Program-made: the position numbers and the translations under genes | In this document: positions 18,772-27,351 of the stretch, in pieces | Layout of the letters: the number at the start of each line of letters is the position of its first letter | Position numbering within the stretch: position 1 is the stretch's first letter | Source of the DNA: Mycobacterium intermedium | GTDB taxonomy: Bacteria; Actinomycetota; Actinomycetes; Mycobacteriales; Mycobacteriaceae | DNA length: 64,000 nucleotides | NCBI RefSeq assembly: GCF_002086275.1 | Contig: NZ_MVHT01000011.1 | Location: 1-64,000, forward strand | Direction of reading: 5' to 3' | The notes under the pieces: generated by a model | Databases searched by the model: none | Told to the model about the DNA's origin: nothing | Seen by the model: the letters and a program-made list of their open reading frames with translations, nothing else

Positions 18772-19617
18772 TCAGTGCCGCAGGGAACCCAGCCCGACCA
18801 GGCCGGGATCGAACGTCGCCCGGGCCACGACGGAGGTGGCCGCGGCCGCGACCACCACGGCCGCGTCCTGTTCGTGTCCCTTCGGGAAGACGATCTCGGC
18901 ACTGTCCGGGCCGTCCCGGTGGGCCATCAGCCAGTCGTAGAGCAGCCAGTCGACCGCGCAGGTGACGGCCAGCGGGTCGGCTTCGGGGCTGCACGCCGCG
19001 TCGATGACGGAGTTGAGCGCCTCCACGTGCTCGCGCCGCGCGGCGTCCTTGTTCACGCCCGAGCTGTCGAACATCATCATAGACAGGGTCAGCGGAAAGC
19101 GTTGTCCCCCTTCGGTTCGCACCACCCAGCGTCCACCCAGCCACGGCCGCGTCGGGTCCACCTGCTGCATCTCGCCGAATCCGCCGACCACCCCCAGGCT
19201 GGGTTCGTCTAGCTGGTCGTCCAGCGGTGCCGGCCCCAGCAGTCCGAGCGGTTGCCGGGCCCGGATGGAGAACAGGGCGGCGGTTCCGATGATCTTGCCG
19301 GCGCGCAGGTCGGGCTTGATCCCGGTCGCTTCGGTGGCCGCGGCGTACTCGAAGCACAGCCGATCCAGGGTGCGGTGCAAGTCGAGCAGGTCGTCACGTT
19401 CGGCCGCGTCGGCGGGACCCCGTCCCCCGCCCAGGATTTCGCCGAACCGTTCGGCCGCAATGATCAGCGCATCGTCGAGCGCTGCCAAATGGGTGGCGAT
19501 CAGCCGATCCGCTTCCTCGTCGTGCTCCACCAGCTTCTGTAACGACGTGGGCGTACCGGACGGGGTGGTCCAGTAGAACCCGATCTGCCCGTCGGACTGG
19601 ATGATCCGCGGTCTCAC
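18772..19617 (-). CDS. Unrecognised 281-residue protein of the hydrogenase operon
   Basis: I do not recognise this family. GTG 19615-19617 overlaps the stop of the NHL-repeat gene by 4 bp (GTGA), so it is translationally coupled to the hydrogenase accessory genes. The protein is soluble with no signal peptide or membrane span; the N-terminal third is helical and charged (EHDEEADRLIATHLAALDDA), the middle has a GGRWVVRTEGGQRFPLTLSMM strand-like part, and the C-terminal third is Ala/Val-rich. Cys residues are few and unpaired, arguing against an iron-sulfur protein. A longer in-frame start at 19731 lies inside the NHL gene and is rejected. Confidence 0.75.
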   Translation of the reverse strand: MRPRIIQSDGQIGFYWTTPSGTPTSLQKLVEHDEEADRLIATHLAALDDALIIAAERFGEILGGGRGPADAAERDDLLDLHRTLDRLCFEYAAATEATGIKPDLRAGKIIGTAALFSIRARQPLGLLGPAPLDDQLDEPSLGVVGGFGEMQQVDPTRPWLGGRWVVRTEGGQRFPLTLSMMMFDSSGVNKDAARREHVEALNSVIDAACSPEADPLAVTCAVDWLLYDWLMAHRDGPDSAEIVFPKGHEQDAAVVVAAAATSVVARATFDPGLVGLGSLRH

Positions 19618-20816
19618 CGCCGCCGCCAGATCACGACCCGGTTGTTGCCGGAGTCGGCGACCGCCAACCGGGCGCCGCGCAGGGACAACCCGTACGGCCA
19701 GCACAGCGTGTCGCGCTGCACCGACGTCCACCGGTTCTCGCCATTGGTACCGAAGGTCGGCTGCGCCAGGACGTGATCGGCCGGGCGGCCTTCGGTGGGC
19801 ACGCCGTCACCCATGCCGTCCCATAAGAGGATCCGGTTATTCGCGGTGTCCGCCACGGCCAGCCGATCTTCCTCGAGCCCGAGGGCGTACGGGAACCGGA
19901 ACCGGTCACCGGTGTGCGGACCGTACGGCCATTCCTGCGCGCTTTCGAAATCCGGTTGCCCGAGCAGGACATCAGCGGGGCCGTCAGCATCCGGCAGCGG
20001 CGACCAGCCCAGGATGCGATGATTGCCGGCATCGGCGATCAGCAGCAAGTCGTCGCGCCCGGTGATGTCGTGCGGCCAGCGGAAACTCGCGGGGCCGACG
20101 GTGCCGCCCCGATTCTCTTCGCGGTGGGCGGCGTCCGGTTGACCGAGCACGATATCGGCCGGTTGGCCCGGGTCCGGAATGCCGTTGCGCCAACCCAAAA
20201 CCCGGCGATTGCCCGTGTCGGCCACCCAGAACCTGCGCCCGATGATGGCGATGCCGAATGGCCAGTAGAACGACGCCGCCGTGCATTCCGCGCCGGCATT
20301 GGGTTCCACCGAGGACGCGTCTGCCTGCCCGAGTATGACGTCGGGCGCCACATCGCTGGACTCTGGAACCTTGTCCCAGATCAGAATTCGGTGGTGCCAG
20401 GCATCGGCGACGATCAGGCGACCCTCATGCACCAACACCCCGGTGGGCAGGTTCATCCCGCGCTCCGGCCCCCTGCCACCCGCCGCGCGGCCCTCGGTCG
20501 AGCCGTCCGGCTGACCCAGCACCACGTCGGCCGGTTGCTCGTCCGCGCCGGGAACGCCGTGCCACAACAACACCCGGTGATTGCCGGAGTCGGCCACCAC
20601 CAGATGGTGCTCGCCCAGGAACACGCCACGCGGCGAATACATCCACGCCATCGTCGGTTTGGCTGCCGGAAGGGCCAGACCGCCGACCGCCGGCGCGCCC
20701 AGCCACACCTCGGGCGACCATCCGTCGGTCAGGTCGACGTCGGCTACCGGCTCAGTACGTGAGGCCAGCGCCGTCGGAAACGCGCCGATATTGCGCCGGA
20801 CCGTGTAGCGACTCAT
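19614..20816 (-). CDS. NHL-repeat beta-propeller protein
   Basis: 400 residues from ATG 20814-20816, overlapping the hucE-like stop by 4 bp. It has at least six repeats of the type (L/I)xVADSGNHRVLLW - VLGQPD (for example HLVVADSGNHRVLLWHG, RLIVADAWHHRILIWDK, FWVADTGNRRVLGWRNG, LLIADAGNHRILGWSPL, LAVADTANNRILLWDGM, LAVADSGNNRVVIWRRR), giving a six-bladed propeller. No signal peptide or transmembrane segment is evident, so it should be cytoplasmic. NHL proteins commonly accompany group 2a hydrogenase operons and may be a docking or assembly factor; the exact role is not known. Confidence 0.88.
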   Translation of the reverse strand: MSRYTVRRNIGAFPTALASRTEPVADVDLTDGWSPEVWLGAPAVGGLALPAAKPTMAWMYSPRGVFLGEHHLVVADSGNHRVLLWHGVPGADEQPADVVLGQPDGSTEGRAAGGRGPERGMNLPTGVLVHEGRLIVADAWHHRILIWDKVPESSDVAPDVILGQADASSVEPNAGAECTAASFYWPFGIAIIGRRFWVADTGNRRVLGWRNGIPDPGQPADIVLGQPDAAHREENRGGTVGPASFRWPHDITGRDDLLLIADAGNHRILGWSPLPDADGPADVLLGQPDFESAQEWPYGPHTGDRFRFPYALGLEEDRLAVADTANNRILLWDGMGDGVPTEGRPADHVLAQPTFGTNGENRWTSVQRDTLCWPYGLSLRGARLAVADSGNNRVVIWRRR

Positions 20817-21697
20817 CCTCGCACTCGGACCCAGACATCTCCGTCGTCGACGCGCAGCGGCAACTGTTCGAGCTGCGCGCCCGGCGCGCTCAGGCATTCG
20901 CCCGAGGAGGCGTCGTAGCAGAAACCGTGCCACGGGCAGGTCAGCGTGCCGGTGCCCACGTCCAGGACGGCGTTGTCCAACGGCATTGCCTCATGGGCGC
21001 ATTCATTGCGGTACGCCGACAACCGGTGATCCACGCTCACCACGATCACCTCGGCGCTCTCCCCCGAATCGGCCGTCAGGCTGCGCACCGTCACCTCGCC
21101 GTCGGTCACGTCGTCGACGGGTCCGAGTTTGGCCCAACCGTCCCGCACCCGGCCGGGGCCGATGCGTAGCGCTTCGAGCGGGATCAGCGTCGGCGACGGC
21201 TCGTTGGGCAGCACCTCAACGGCGGAGATCGCGGGCACTCCTTCTACCAAGGCCTGCTCGACGAGGTTGCGCAACGTGACCGACGACATCGAGCAACCGT
21301 TGCACGCGCCTTCCAACTTGACGTATGCGGTGCCGTCTTCGACCCGCACCAGCGTGACATCCCCTCCGTGGCTTTGCAATTGGGGTCGCACCGAAACCAG
21401 CACCCGATTGGCGTGGGTCACCGGGTCCGGGCGAATGATCTCGTGTAGCGACAGCAGCAGGTGCACCACCGGGTCGTCCACCAACTCGAACAGCACGGCG
21501 CGCGCCGCGTCGTCTTCGCGCATGCGGCGGACAATAGTCACCAATCCGGCGCGGTGTACCGCTTCGAGCGCGGCCTTGAGCTCCTCCGCGACGGCGCGAG
21601 ACTTCGGGTCGAGATCGGCCAGCGCTGACACCGCGTCATCGACACGCTTGGCCAGTTCCTCGAGCCTGGGCTCATCGACTTTCGATGTCACAGTCAT
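20813..21697 (-). CDS. hucE: HucE-like NifU-Rieske iron-sulfur protein
   Basis: 294 residues. Residues ~98-165 form a NifU C-terminal-type domain with the cluster motif ACNGCSMSSVTLRN (C-x2-C); the C-terminal ~95 residues form a Rieske domain with ECAHEAMPLDNAVLD and CPWHGFCYDASSG, i.e. C-x-H and C-x2-H ligands for a [2Fe-2S] cluster. In mycobacteria a Rieske-type protein coded in the hydrogenase operon (HucE) is needed to pass electrons from Huc to the respiratory chain. The architecture and position support that role. It sits 21 bp downstream of the TPR gene and overlaps the NHL gene by 4 bp. Confidence 0.85.
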   Translation of the reverse strand: MTVTSKVDEPRLEELAKRVDDAVSALADLDPKSRAVAEELKAALEAVHRAGLVTIVRRMREDDAARAVLFELVDDPVVHLLLSLHEIIRPDPVTHANRVLVSVRPQLQSHGGDVTLVRVEDGTAYVKLEGACNGCSMSSVTLRNLVEQALVEGVPAISAVEVLPNEPSPTLIPLEALRIGPGRVRDGWAKLGPVDDVTDGEVTVRSLTADSGESAEVIVVSVDHRLSAYRNECAHEAMPLDNAVLDVGTGTLTCPWHGFCYDASSGECLSAPGAQLEQLPLRVDDGDVWVRVRG

Positions 21698-21718
21698 TGG
21701 TCATTCCCCCGCCGTTCA

Positions 21719-22960
21719 TCACTCGCTGCGTGAAAGCGCTGTTTGCCTTGCGATTTCGTCCAGCACGCCGCGCACGGCGCGAACCGAGTCGTGATCCTGC
21801 TGCTCCTCGAACAGGAAGCGCGCCTCGTAGAGCTTGGCCTTGGCCTGGTCGAACATGCCCAGGTGGGCCAGCGCGTTGCCCTGGTTGGCCAGCACCCTGG
21901 CGCGGCCCAGTGGATCGGTCTCCCGGTCTCGTACGGCCAACACACCCTCGTAGAGTTCCACCGCCTCGACGAGGTTGTCGGCCTGATGCTTGGACGGCGT
22001 GTACACCAGCGAATTGGCCAGGTTCAGCTGAACGCTGGCCCACTGCTCGGGGTACTGCTCCGGTGTGTAGACCTTCAGCGCCGAGCGCAACGATTGCGCG
22101 GCCACGCCCAGCCGCAACTGGTCGGACGCCTCCACCATCGGCATGGTCAGATACGCCGTCGCGAGGTTGGCGTGCGCGGATGCCCACAGCAGCGGCGCCT
22201 CCTCCCGCAGCACCAACTGCAGGGCGGAGTGGTAGTGCGGAATGGCCTTCGACAACCACGCCGGATTGTCTTGGGCGCGTTCATGGATCAAGCCCGCGAT
22301 GGCGAGGTGCAATTCGGCACGGGCAACGCGAAGGCCGTCGGCGCCGTCCAGCAACTGCAGCGCCCGCTCAAAGCGCTCCTGAGCCGACCAGTCCTCGATG
22401 TCCCGGCAGATCGATCCGGCCGCCCCGACCAACACGCCCTGCAAGCACGGCGACACCGTCGAGGCCGCTTCGGCCGCCCGCTCCAGCAGGGTTATCGCGG
22501 TTTGGGGATCCCCCGCTGCCAGCGCGTAAGTAGCCTGCGCCGACAGTGCCGCGGCGGCGAGCTCACCGGTGGCGTCGTCGACCTGGGGTGGGGTGTCGCG
22601 CCTACCGAGGGTGAACAGCACAAGGTCGACCAGCACGCCGAATTCACCCAGCTCGGTGCGTAATTCGTCGGTGTCGACACCCTCGGGGTGCAGCACGAAG
22701 CGGTTGTATCGGGTGACCGGGTCCGCACCGGTCAGGTGGTCGAGCGCGGCCTCGATATCACCGTCGTGCGCGAGTTGCAGCGCGCGCAGTTCGTCGGGCC
22801 ATTCGTCAGGTAGGTTGCCAACCAACAGCTTTGCGCGCACCAAGTCGTTCTCCGCGCCCGCCGGGATCAGCAGATACCCCAGCGGCAACGGGAACGCGCC
22901 CAGCGGCTGGGGCCGGTCCGCGAGCGTCATCGGCGCGTCGAGTTCGGAGGTTGCCGTCAT
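21719..22960 (-). CDS. TPR-repeat protein of the hydrogenase operon
   Basis: 413 residues, all helical. Several tetratricopeptide-like pairs are visible in the C-terminal two thirds (for example YHSALQLVLREEAPLLWASAHANLATAYLTMP and YEGVLAVRDRETDPLGRARVLANQGNALAHLGMFDQAKAKLYEA). No membrane segment or signal peptide. It follows the 95-residue gene by 6 bp and precedes hucE by 21 bp. A scaffold or assembly role for hydrogenase or its electron-transfer protein is likely from context; no enzyme motif was seen. Confidence 0.85.
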   Translation of the reverse strand: MTATSELDAPMTLADRPQPLGAFPLPLGYLLIPAGAENDLVRAKLLVGNLPDEWPDELRALQLAHDGDIEAALDHLTGADPVTRYNRFVLHPEGVDTDELRTELGEFGVLVDLVLFTLGRRDTPPQVDDATGELAAAALSAQATYALAAGDPQTAITLLERAAEAASTVSPCLQGVLVGAAGSICRDIEDWSAQERFERALQLLDGADGLRVARAELHLAIAGLIHERAQDNPAWLSKAIPHYHSALQLVLREEAPLLWASAHANLATAYLTMPMVEASDQLRLGVAAQSLRSALKVYTPEQYPEQWASVQLNLANSLVYTPSKHQADNLVEAVELYEGVLAVRDRETDPLGRARVLANQGNALAHLGMFDQAKAKLYEARFLFEEQQDHDSVRAVRGVLDEIARQTALSRSE

Positions 22961-22966
22961 CGTGTC

Positions 22967-23254
22967 TCATCCATTCAGGGGTCCCCCTCCGATATTGCGT
23001 TCGGCGGCGCGCTTGATCAGGCCGGCCGACAACTCGGCACGACGCTTGGTGGCGTGGGTGTCGATCCGCTTTCGAACCACCCCGTCGGCGAACACGACGA
23101 CGATCTCCACTGCCCAGCGGCCGTTTTCTTCCACCACTACGGTCTGTACGTCCAGCGCTTCATCGGCCGAGCTGTCGGTACGGACTACCGTCGGCGGGCG
23201 ATCCCGCTGCTCGGGCTGCCCCCCGTCCGTCGGCCGCTCAGCCATGAGAATCAC
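22967..23254 (-). CDS. Small conserved-context protein of the hydrogenase operon
   Basis: 95 residues from GTG 23252-23254, which overlaps the protease stop (GTGA); an in-frame ATG at 23243-23245 is the alternative. The N-terminal 35 residues are polar and probably disordered; the rest has two beta-like strands (DVQTVVVEENGRWAVEIVVVFADGVVRKRID) and a C-terminal basic helix. Family not recognised. Its strict placement between protease and TPR gene suggests an accessory role in hydrogenase assembly. Confidence 0.7.
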   Translation of the reverse strand: MILMAERPTDGGQPEQRDRPPTVVRTDSSADEALDVQTVVVEENGRWAVEIVVVFADGVVRKRIDTHATKRRAELSAGLIKRAAERNIGGGPLNG

Positions 23255-24114
23255 CCTGGCGGTCCCGGTTCGTCGTGCAACGGGATGCGCAACGCCCTGT
23301 GCTCATCGTCCCAGCATGCACGAAACACACCCGAGATCTCGCGGTCGGCGATCACCTCACGAATCAGCAGCGAGCGGTCGCCGGCCGGATTGCGTTGTTT
23401 GAGCAGCAGGCCGCCGCTGCGCGGACCGCGCAGCGGAACCAGCCACAGGTCACCGTCGCGAACCATGGCGACCACGGCGTCGGACGGAAACCTGCTGGCC
23501 GCCAACTCCGCGCCAAGGCGCAGGTACCCGTCGGCGGTGAACTCGACCGTGATCTCGTCCTGGACCACCGGCCGCAGCGCGGCCAGGTATTCGGCCTCGA
23601 TCCGGTCGATGACCTGCTCCAGCGCGGCCCGCACGGGCTCGGAGAGGTCGGCACCCAACTCCACCCCGCTGACCTCGATGAGATACACGGTGATGTCCGT
23701 CGGGCAGTCCTCGGCGAGGGCCCAGCGGGCGAAGGCGATGGCGTGGTCCCACCGGAAGGAGTGGGTGTGCAGGCCCTGCAGCGGAGGCAGTTCCTCCAGT
23801 TCCTCGCCCGGCACTTTGAAGATGGTTCCCGGCGCGGAGCCCGTCGCGGCCGCGTCGATGATCACCACCCGTTCGGCGCCGCGCATCTGGAATGCGACGT
23901 CCATGCCGGCGGTGCCGCCGTCGACCAGCTTCGCCCCGTCGGGCACACCCCGCTCCCACAGGTGCCGGACCAGGATCGGCCCGACCCCGTCGTCGCCGCG
24001 CAGTAGATTGCCGCAGCCGACCACCAGCACCGCGCATCCCGGAGGATCGAGGTTCAGGTCCTGGTTCAGGTCTGAGTCGGCGCCCAAACTGCAATCGTAG
24101 GTCGTCAGGATCAC
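23251..24114 (-). CDS. [NiFe] hydrogenase maturation protease with C-terminal extension
   Basis: 287 residues. The N-terminal ~165 residues are the HyaD/HupD/HoxM peptidase fold: VLVVGCGNLLRGDDGVGPILV (the first nickel-binding Asp is in RGDDGVG), VVIIDAA (second ligand), and THSFRWD-type His. The enzyme removes the C-terminal tail of HucL once Ni is inserted. The family is usually ~160-200 residues; here a ~110-residue extra domain of unknown function follows (from ~175). The start, GTG at 24112-24114, overlaps the hucL stop by 4 bp. Confidence 0.9.
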   Translation of the reverse strand: MILTTYDCSLGADSDLNQDLNLDPPGCAVLVVGCGNLLRGDDGVGPILVRHLWERGVPDGAKLVDGGTAGMDVAFQMRGAERVVIIDAAATGSAPGTIFKVPGEELEELPPLQGLHTHSFRWDHAIAFARWALAEDCPTDITVYLIEVSGVELGADLSEPVRAALEQVIDRIEAEYLAALRPVVQDEITVEFTADGYLRLGAELAASRFPSDAVVAMVRDGDLWLVPLRGPRSGGLLLKQRNPAGDRSLLIREVIADREISGVFRACWDDEHRALRIPLHDEPGPPG

Positions 24115-25718
24115 ACCATCCCGTTGATCACGAACCGGGACATCTCCTTGCCCGTCTTGCCGTCATACGCGTGCACGGTGCACACCAGGCAGGAGTCGAA
24201 GCTGCGCGCCACGTGGCCGAGTTCGACCGGGTCCTCGAGGTCGACGATCGGCGACCCGACCAGTGCGCTCTCGATGGGGCCGAGCGCCTGGGAGCTGTCG
24301 CGTGGACCGATGTTCCACGCGGTGGGAGTCACCACTTGGTAGTTCTTGATCTTGTTGTCCTCGATCACAATCCAGTCCGACAGCGAGCCGCGCGCGGCCT
24401 CGGTGGATCCGAACCCCATGCCCTCGGCGTGCTCGATCGGTTTGGAGTAGAAGCTCTCTTTGAGGTTCAGCTGGTCGAGCCATTCGCGGGTCCACTTGTA
24501 GTACTTGGGGCCCTCGTGCATGCGGGCCAACTGGCGAACCATGACGCTCGGCCCGATCTTGTTGTAGATGTCCACGAACAGCGGGTCGTTGTCCTGGTGC
24601 GCGGCGGCGTTGGGACCGCCGGCGGCCATCCGGCGCGCCAGCGGGCCGGCTTCCAGCGGGATGTTGCCCAGGTCGCCGACGGCGTAGCGCGGCGACTTGG
24701 CCCAGCTGTACTTACCCTGCTTGCGGCCTTCCTCGGGGTCGATCGGCAGCGTTTCGCCTTCGAACGGGTGCAGCGGCTTGCTGCCCTGGTAGAACGAATG
24801 CGTCACGTCCTCACGGACATTGGCCTGGTCGAACTCGTACCACTGGCCCTTCGCGAACACACCCGAACGGCCGATCAGCGCCTCATTGCGCCCGGCAATC
24901 GTCGGGTTCTCGTACAGGGACGGGTCGAAGTAGGTGCCGGTGGCGATGTAGTTGCCCACGCCGGCGCCGTATTTGTCCAGGCCGACGTCGAGGCAGTAGC
25001 GGATGAAGAAGCCGCAGTCGCTGTTGTAGTGCGACTCGTTCTCGTCGACCCAGGCGAGCACGTCCTCCCAGGTCTTGTTCTCCAACCAGCGGTCGATGGT
25101 GCCACCGAGCCAACGAGCTTCCAGCCAGTTGTCCTTCCAATGCTCCAGGATGGAAATGGAGCGGGTGACGTCGGACAACGTTGGCGCGCACATCACCCCT
25201 CCAGGCACCATGAAACTCGAATGCGGCCACTGGCCACCGAAAATCGCATACACCTCAACGGGTTTTGCCGAAAGCACCACGCCCGGTTGGTAACTCGTGC
25301 CGACATACGGGGCGAATCGGCGTACCGCCTCGTCGTAGAGCTTGGACTTGGCGTAATTCTTGTTGGTCAGGTCGATGGCGAAGAGCGCGTAGAAGTAGCG
25401 CGGAATCGACTGCAGCGTTTCGCAAGCCTGACAGATGTTGCGGATCAGAGTTGCGTTGGGCGGCATGTGCGTTCGCCACGCGGTGTCCAGGGCGTACGCC
25501 GACTTGTACAAGTGGCTGCCGCCGCAGATGCCGCAGATGCGCGGGCACACGATCAGGCCGGCCTGCGGGTCCTTGCCGCGCAGAATGATTTCGAAGCCGC
25601 GGAACATCGCGGCCTCGGTCCAGGCCGATGTGACAACCCCGTCCTCGACGGTGACGCGGACGTCGAGGTCGCCCTCGACACGCCCTAGCGGGCTGACGAA
25701 AAGATCAAGCGCGGTCAT
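24111..25718 (-). CDS. hucL: Uptake [NiFe] hydrogenase large subunit (group 2a, HucL)
   Basis: 535 residues. Ni-Fe ligand motifs are RICGICGGSHLYKSA (~61-75; C-x2-C) near the N-terminus and DSCLVCTVHAYD (C-x2-C-x2-H) near the C-terminus. After that His a 19-residue tail ending FVINGMV is expected to be cut off by the protease coded next. The sequence pattern (RGFEIILRGKDPQAGLIVCPRICGIC and PVEVYAIFGGQWPHSSFMVPGG) is that of group 2a enzymes such as mycobacterial Huc, which oxidise atmospheric H2 in the presence of O2. The start ATG 25716-25718 has an AGGAGGGA ribosome site. Preceded by hucS. Confidence 0.96.
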   Translation of the reverse strand: MTALDLFVSPLGRVEGDLDVRVTVEDGVVTSAWTEAAMFRGFEIILRGKDPQAGLIVCPRICGICGGSHLYKSAYALDTAWRTHMPPNATLIRNICQACETLQSIPRYFYALFAIDLTNKNYAKSKLYDEAVRRFAPYVGTSYQPGVVLSAKPVEVYAIFGGQWPHSSFMVPGGVMCAPTLSDVTRSISILEHWKDNWLEARWLGGTIDRWLENKTWEDVLAWVDENESHYNSDCGFFIRYCLDVGLDKYGAGVGNYIATGTYFDPSLYENPTIAGRNEALIGRSGVFAKGQWYEFDQANVREDVTHSFYQGSKPLHPFEGETLPIDPEEGRKQGKYSWAKSPRYAVGDLGNIPLEAGPLARRMAAGGPNAAAHQDNDPLFVDIYNKIGPSVMVRQLARMHEGPKYYKWTREWLDQLNLKESFYSKPIEHAEGMGFGSTEAARGSLSDWIVIEDNKIKNYQVVTPTAWNIGPRDSSQALGPIESALVGSPIVDLEDPVELGHVARSFDSCLVCTVHAYDGKTGKEMSRFVINGMV

Positions 25719-25777
25719 GGTTGGAATCCCTCCTGAAATGTGGGCACTACCAGGGCTGTTGGCGTGCTGGTCGGTCG

Positions 25778-26749
25778 TCAGACGACGAACATGTCTTCTT
25801 TGGACCACTGCGGCGCGGCGATGCGCGCGGCCGCGGCGTGCGCCATGTAGGTGAGGTGGTCCGACCCCTCGGGCACTTCCTTGGGAATCATGCCGCTGAC
25901 CTTCTGGGTCTTGAACACGGTTCCCGGCGCCAGGTCGAAGTGCGGGAATTCCGGTTCGGTGCAACCCAGGCACGGCATGCCGGCGCGGGTCTTCGACGAC
26001 TGGCGGTTCCACAGGATCCGGTTGCAGGGCGAGTGGGTCATCGGGCCCCGGCAGCCGAATTCGTAGAACAGGCATCCGGTGCGGGTGCCCTCACCGAAGG
26101 ACAGCGTCGATTGCTTGTATTCGAAGAATTGCACACGGGTGCAACCGGTTTGGGTGAAGGTCTTGAAGAATGTCTCGGGCCGGTGCAGCTCGTCGAGGGT
26201 GATGTCGCCCGCGCGGCCGGTGGCCAACGCAACGATGATCTGGGTGATCCAGTCCGGGTGGGCGGGGCAGCCCGGAATGTTGATGACGGGCAGGCCCATC
26301 TTCGACCGGAAGTCCGGTCCCAGGAACCCGCCCTTCTCGCGCTTGTGGAACTGCAGGCCGGTCGACCCCGATGGGTTGGGCTCCATGGCGGGGATGCCAC
26401 CCCAGCAGGCGCAGTCGCCGATGGCCACCACGATCTGCGCGGCGGCGGCGAGATCGGTGACCCAGTCCTTCATCGGCCGGTCGGCGAACATGTCCATCCG
26501 GCCGGTGCCGTTGGGCGCCTCGATGACGGTGCCCTCGAACACGAAGATGTCCAGCGGGCGGTCACCCTTGGCGCAATCCCAGAAAACTTTCTGCGCATTC
26601 TTTCCGAGCTCGAGCCCCAATGACGGATGCCACAGCAGATCCAGTCCGAAATCGACAATTAAGTCGACGACGTTCGGCTCCTCGGCGTTGAGAAAAGACA
26701 TGGTATTTCCGCTACAAGCACCGCCCTGAAACCACAAAACGGAAGCCAT
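25778..26749 (-). CDS. hucS: Uptake [NiFe] hydrogenase small subunit (group 2a, HucS)
   Basis: 323 residues, no Tat signal and no C-terminal anchor, so cytoplasmic-side as for group 2 enzymes. Cluster ligands appear in GGACSGNTMS (~9-18), GDCACWGGIPAM, NIPGCPAHPDW and the C-terminal ferredoxin-like part (GCTRVQFFEY ... GCLFYEFGCRGP ... CNRILWN ... MPCLGCTEPEFP). The proximal motif is C-S-G-N rather than the usual C-x2-C, consistent with the reported [3Fe-4S] proximal cluster of mycobacterial Huc and its O2 tolerance. The ATG at 26747-26749 has an AGGAG site 6 bp away. It transfers electrons from the Ni-Fe site toward quinone through HucM/HucE. Confidence 0.96.
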   Translation of the reverse strand: MASVLWFQGGACSGNTMSFLNAEEPNVVDLIVDFGLDLLWHPSLGLELGKNAQKVFWDCAKGDRPLDIFVFEGTVIEAPNGTGRMDMFADRPMKDWVTDLAAAAQIVVAIGDCACWGGIPAMEPNPSGSTGLQFHKREKGGFLGPDFRSKMGLPVINIPGCPAHPDWITQIIVALATGRAGDITLDELHRPETFFKTFTQTGCTRVQFFEYKQSTLSFGEGTRTGCLFYEFGCRGPMTHSPCNRILWNRQSSKTRAGMPCLGCTEPEFPHFDLAPGTVFKTQKVSGMIPKEVPEGSDHLTYMAHAAAARIAAPQWSKEDMFVV

Positions 26750-26826
26750 AGGAACTCCTCTCGAATGGCGGCCGAGGGCGCGACCGCATTTTGGTGAATC
26801 GTGGGCTGTCGATAAACGGTTTTTGG

Positions 26827-27351
26827 TTATTGGGGTAAACGCCGGCCAAACGCCCGGGCCACCTGTACCAGGAAGCCCATGCCTCGGCTGACGTCCTTGT
26901 CCTTGCTGACCCGCCATAGTCCCAAGAAACCCTTGGGGCCACCCGGATCGGCCGTCGCGGCGGCTTTGCCTTCGACCAGGGCCTGACCCATCTCCGCCAG
27001 GACATCTGCGGTCTGCGGCTCGACGAGCGGCGAGTGCAGGATCCTGTTCAACGCCGGCGTCGCGTCGACCAGCGCCGACGTGAGCGACGCCAGGCTGGAC
27101 ACCAGCGACTGTAGGTCCACCGATTGCAGCTCGGCTTGGACCCCCGTGCGCAGCTCACCGACCGTCGAGGCCAACGACTCGCTGATCGCGTCACCGCGCC
27201 GCACGAATCCGTCCAATCCGCTGACCAGCACCGCCAACAGGTCGACGTGGTCGAGCAGGGTGTTGAGCGACTCTGCGATCGCGGGGTCGTCGAGCCGCTC
27301 ACGCAGCTGGTCAGCCGGCGAGAGCGTGGCAACCTGACCGTTTGCTGACAT
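26827..27351 (-). CDS. hucM: HucM-like DUF1641-type hydrogenase membrane-association subunit
   Basis: 174 residues from ATG 27349-27351 with a strong GGGAGG site. It is helical; the middle is rich in small hydrophobic residues (SLVSSLASLTSALVDATPALNRIL) and the C-terminus has the DUF1641-like element LWRVSKDKDVSRGMGFLVQVARAFG. In Huc, the small protein coded just before hucS (HucM) forms the central stalk that gathers the hydrogenase dimers and carries quinone from the membrane. The position, size and C-terminal motif support the assignment. First gene of the hydrogenase operon, with the AraC-regulator gene divergent. Confidence 0.8.
   Translation of the reverse strand: MSANGQVATLSPADQLRERLDDPAIAESLNTLLDHVDLLAVLVSGLDGFVRRGDAISESLASTVGELRTGVQAELQSVDLQSLVSSLASLTSALVDATPALNRILHSPLVEPQTADVLAEMGQALVEGKAAATADPGGPKGFLGLWRVSKDKDVSRGMGFLVQVARAFGRRLPQ

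Noticed and set aside
18772..19617. DabA (DUF2309) or CupA partner for nuoLM
   Set aside because: No Zn-site Cys-His-Asp pattern and the length is far too small for DabA; no resemblance to CupA seen.
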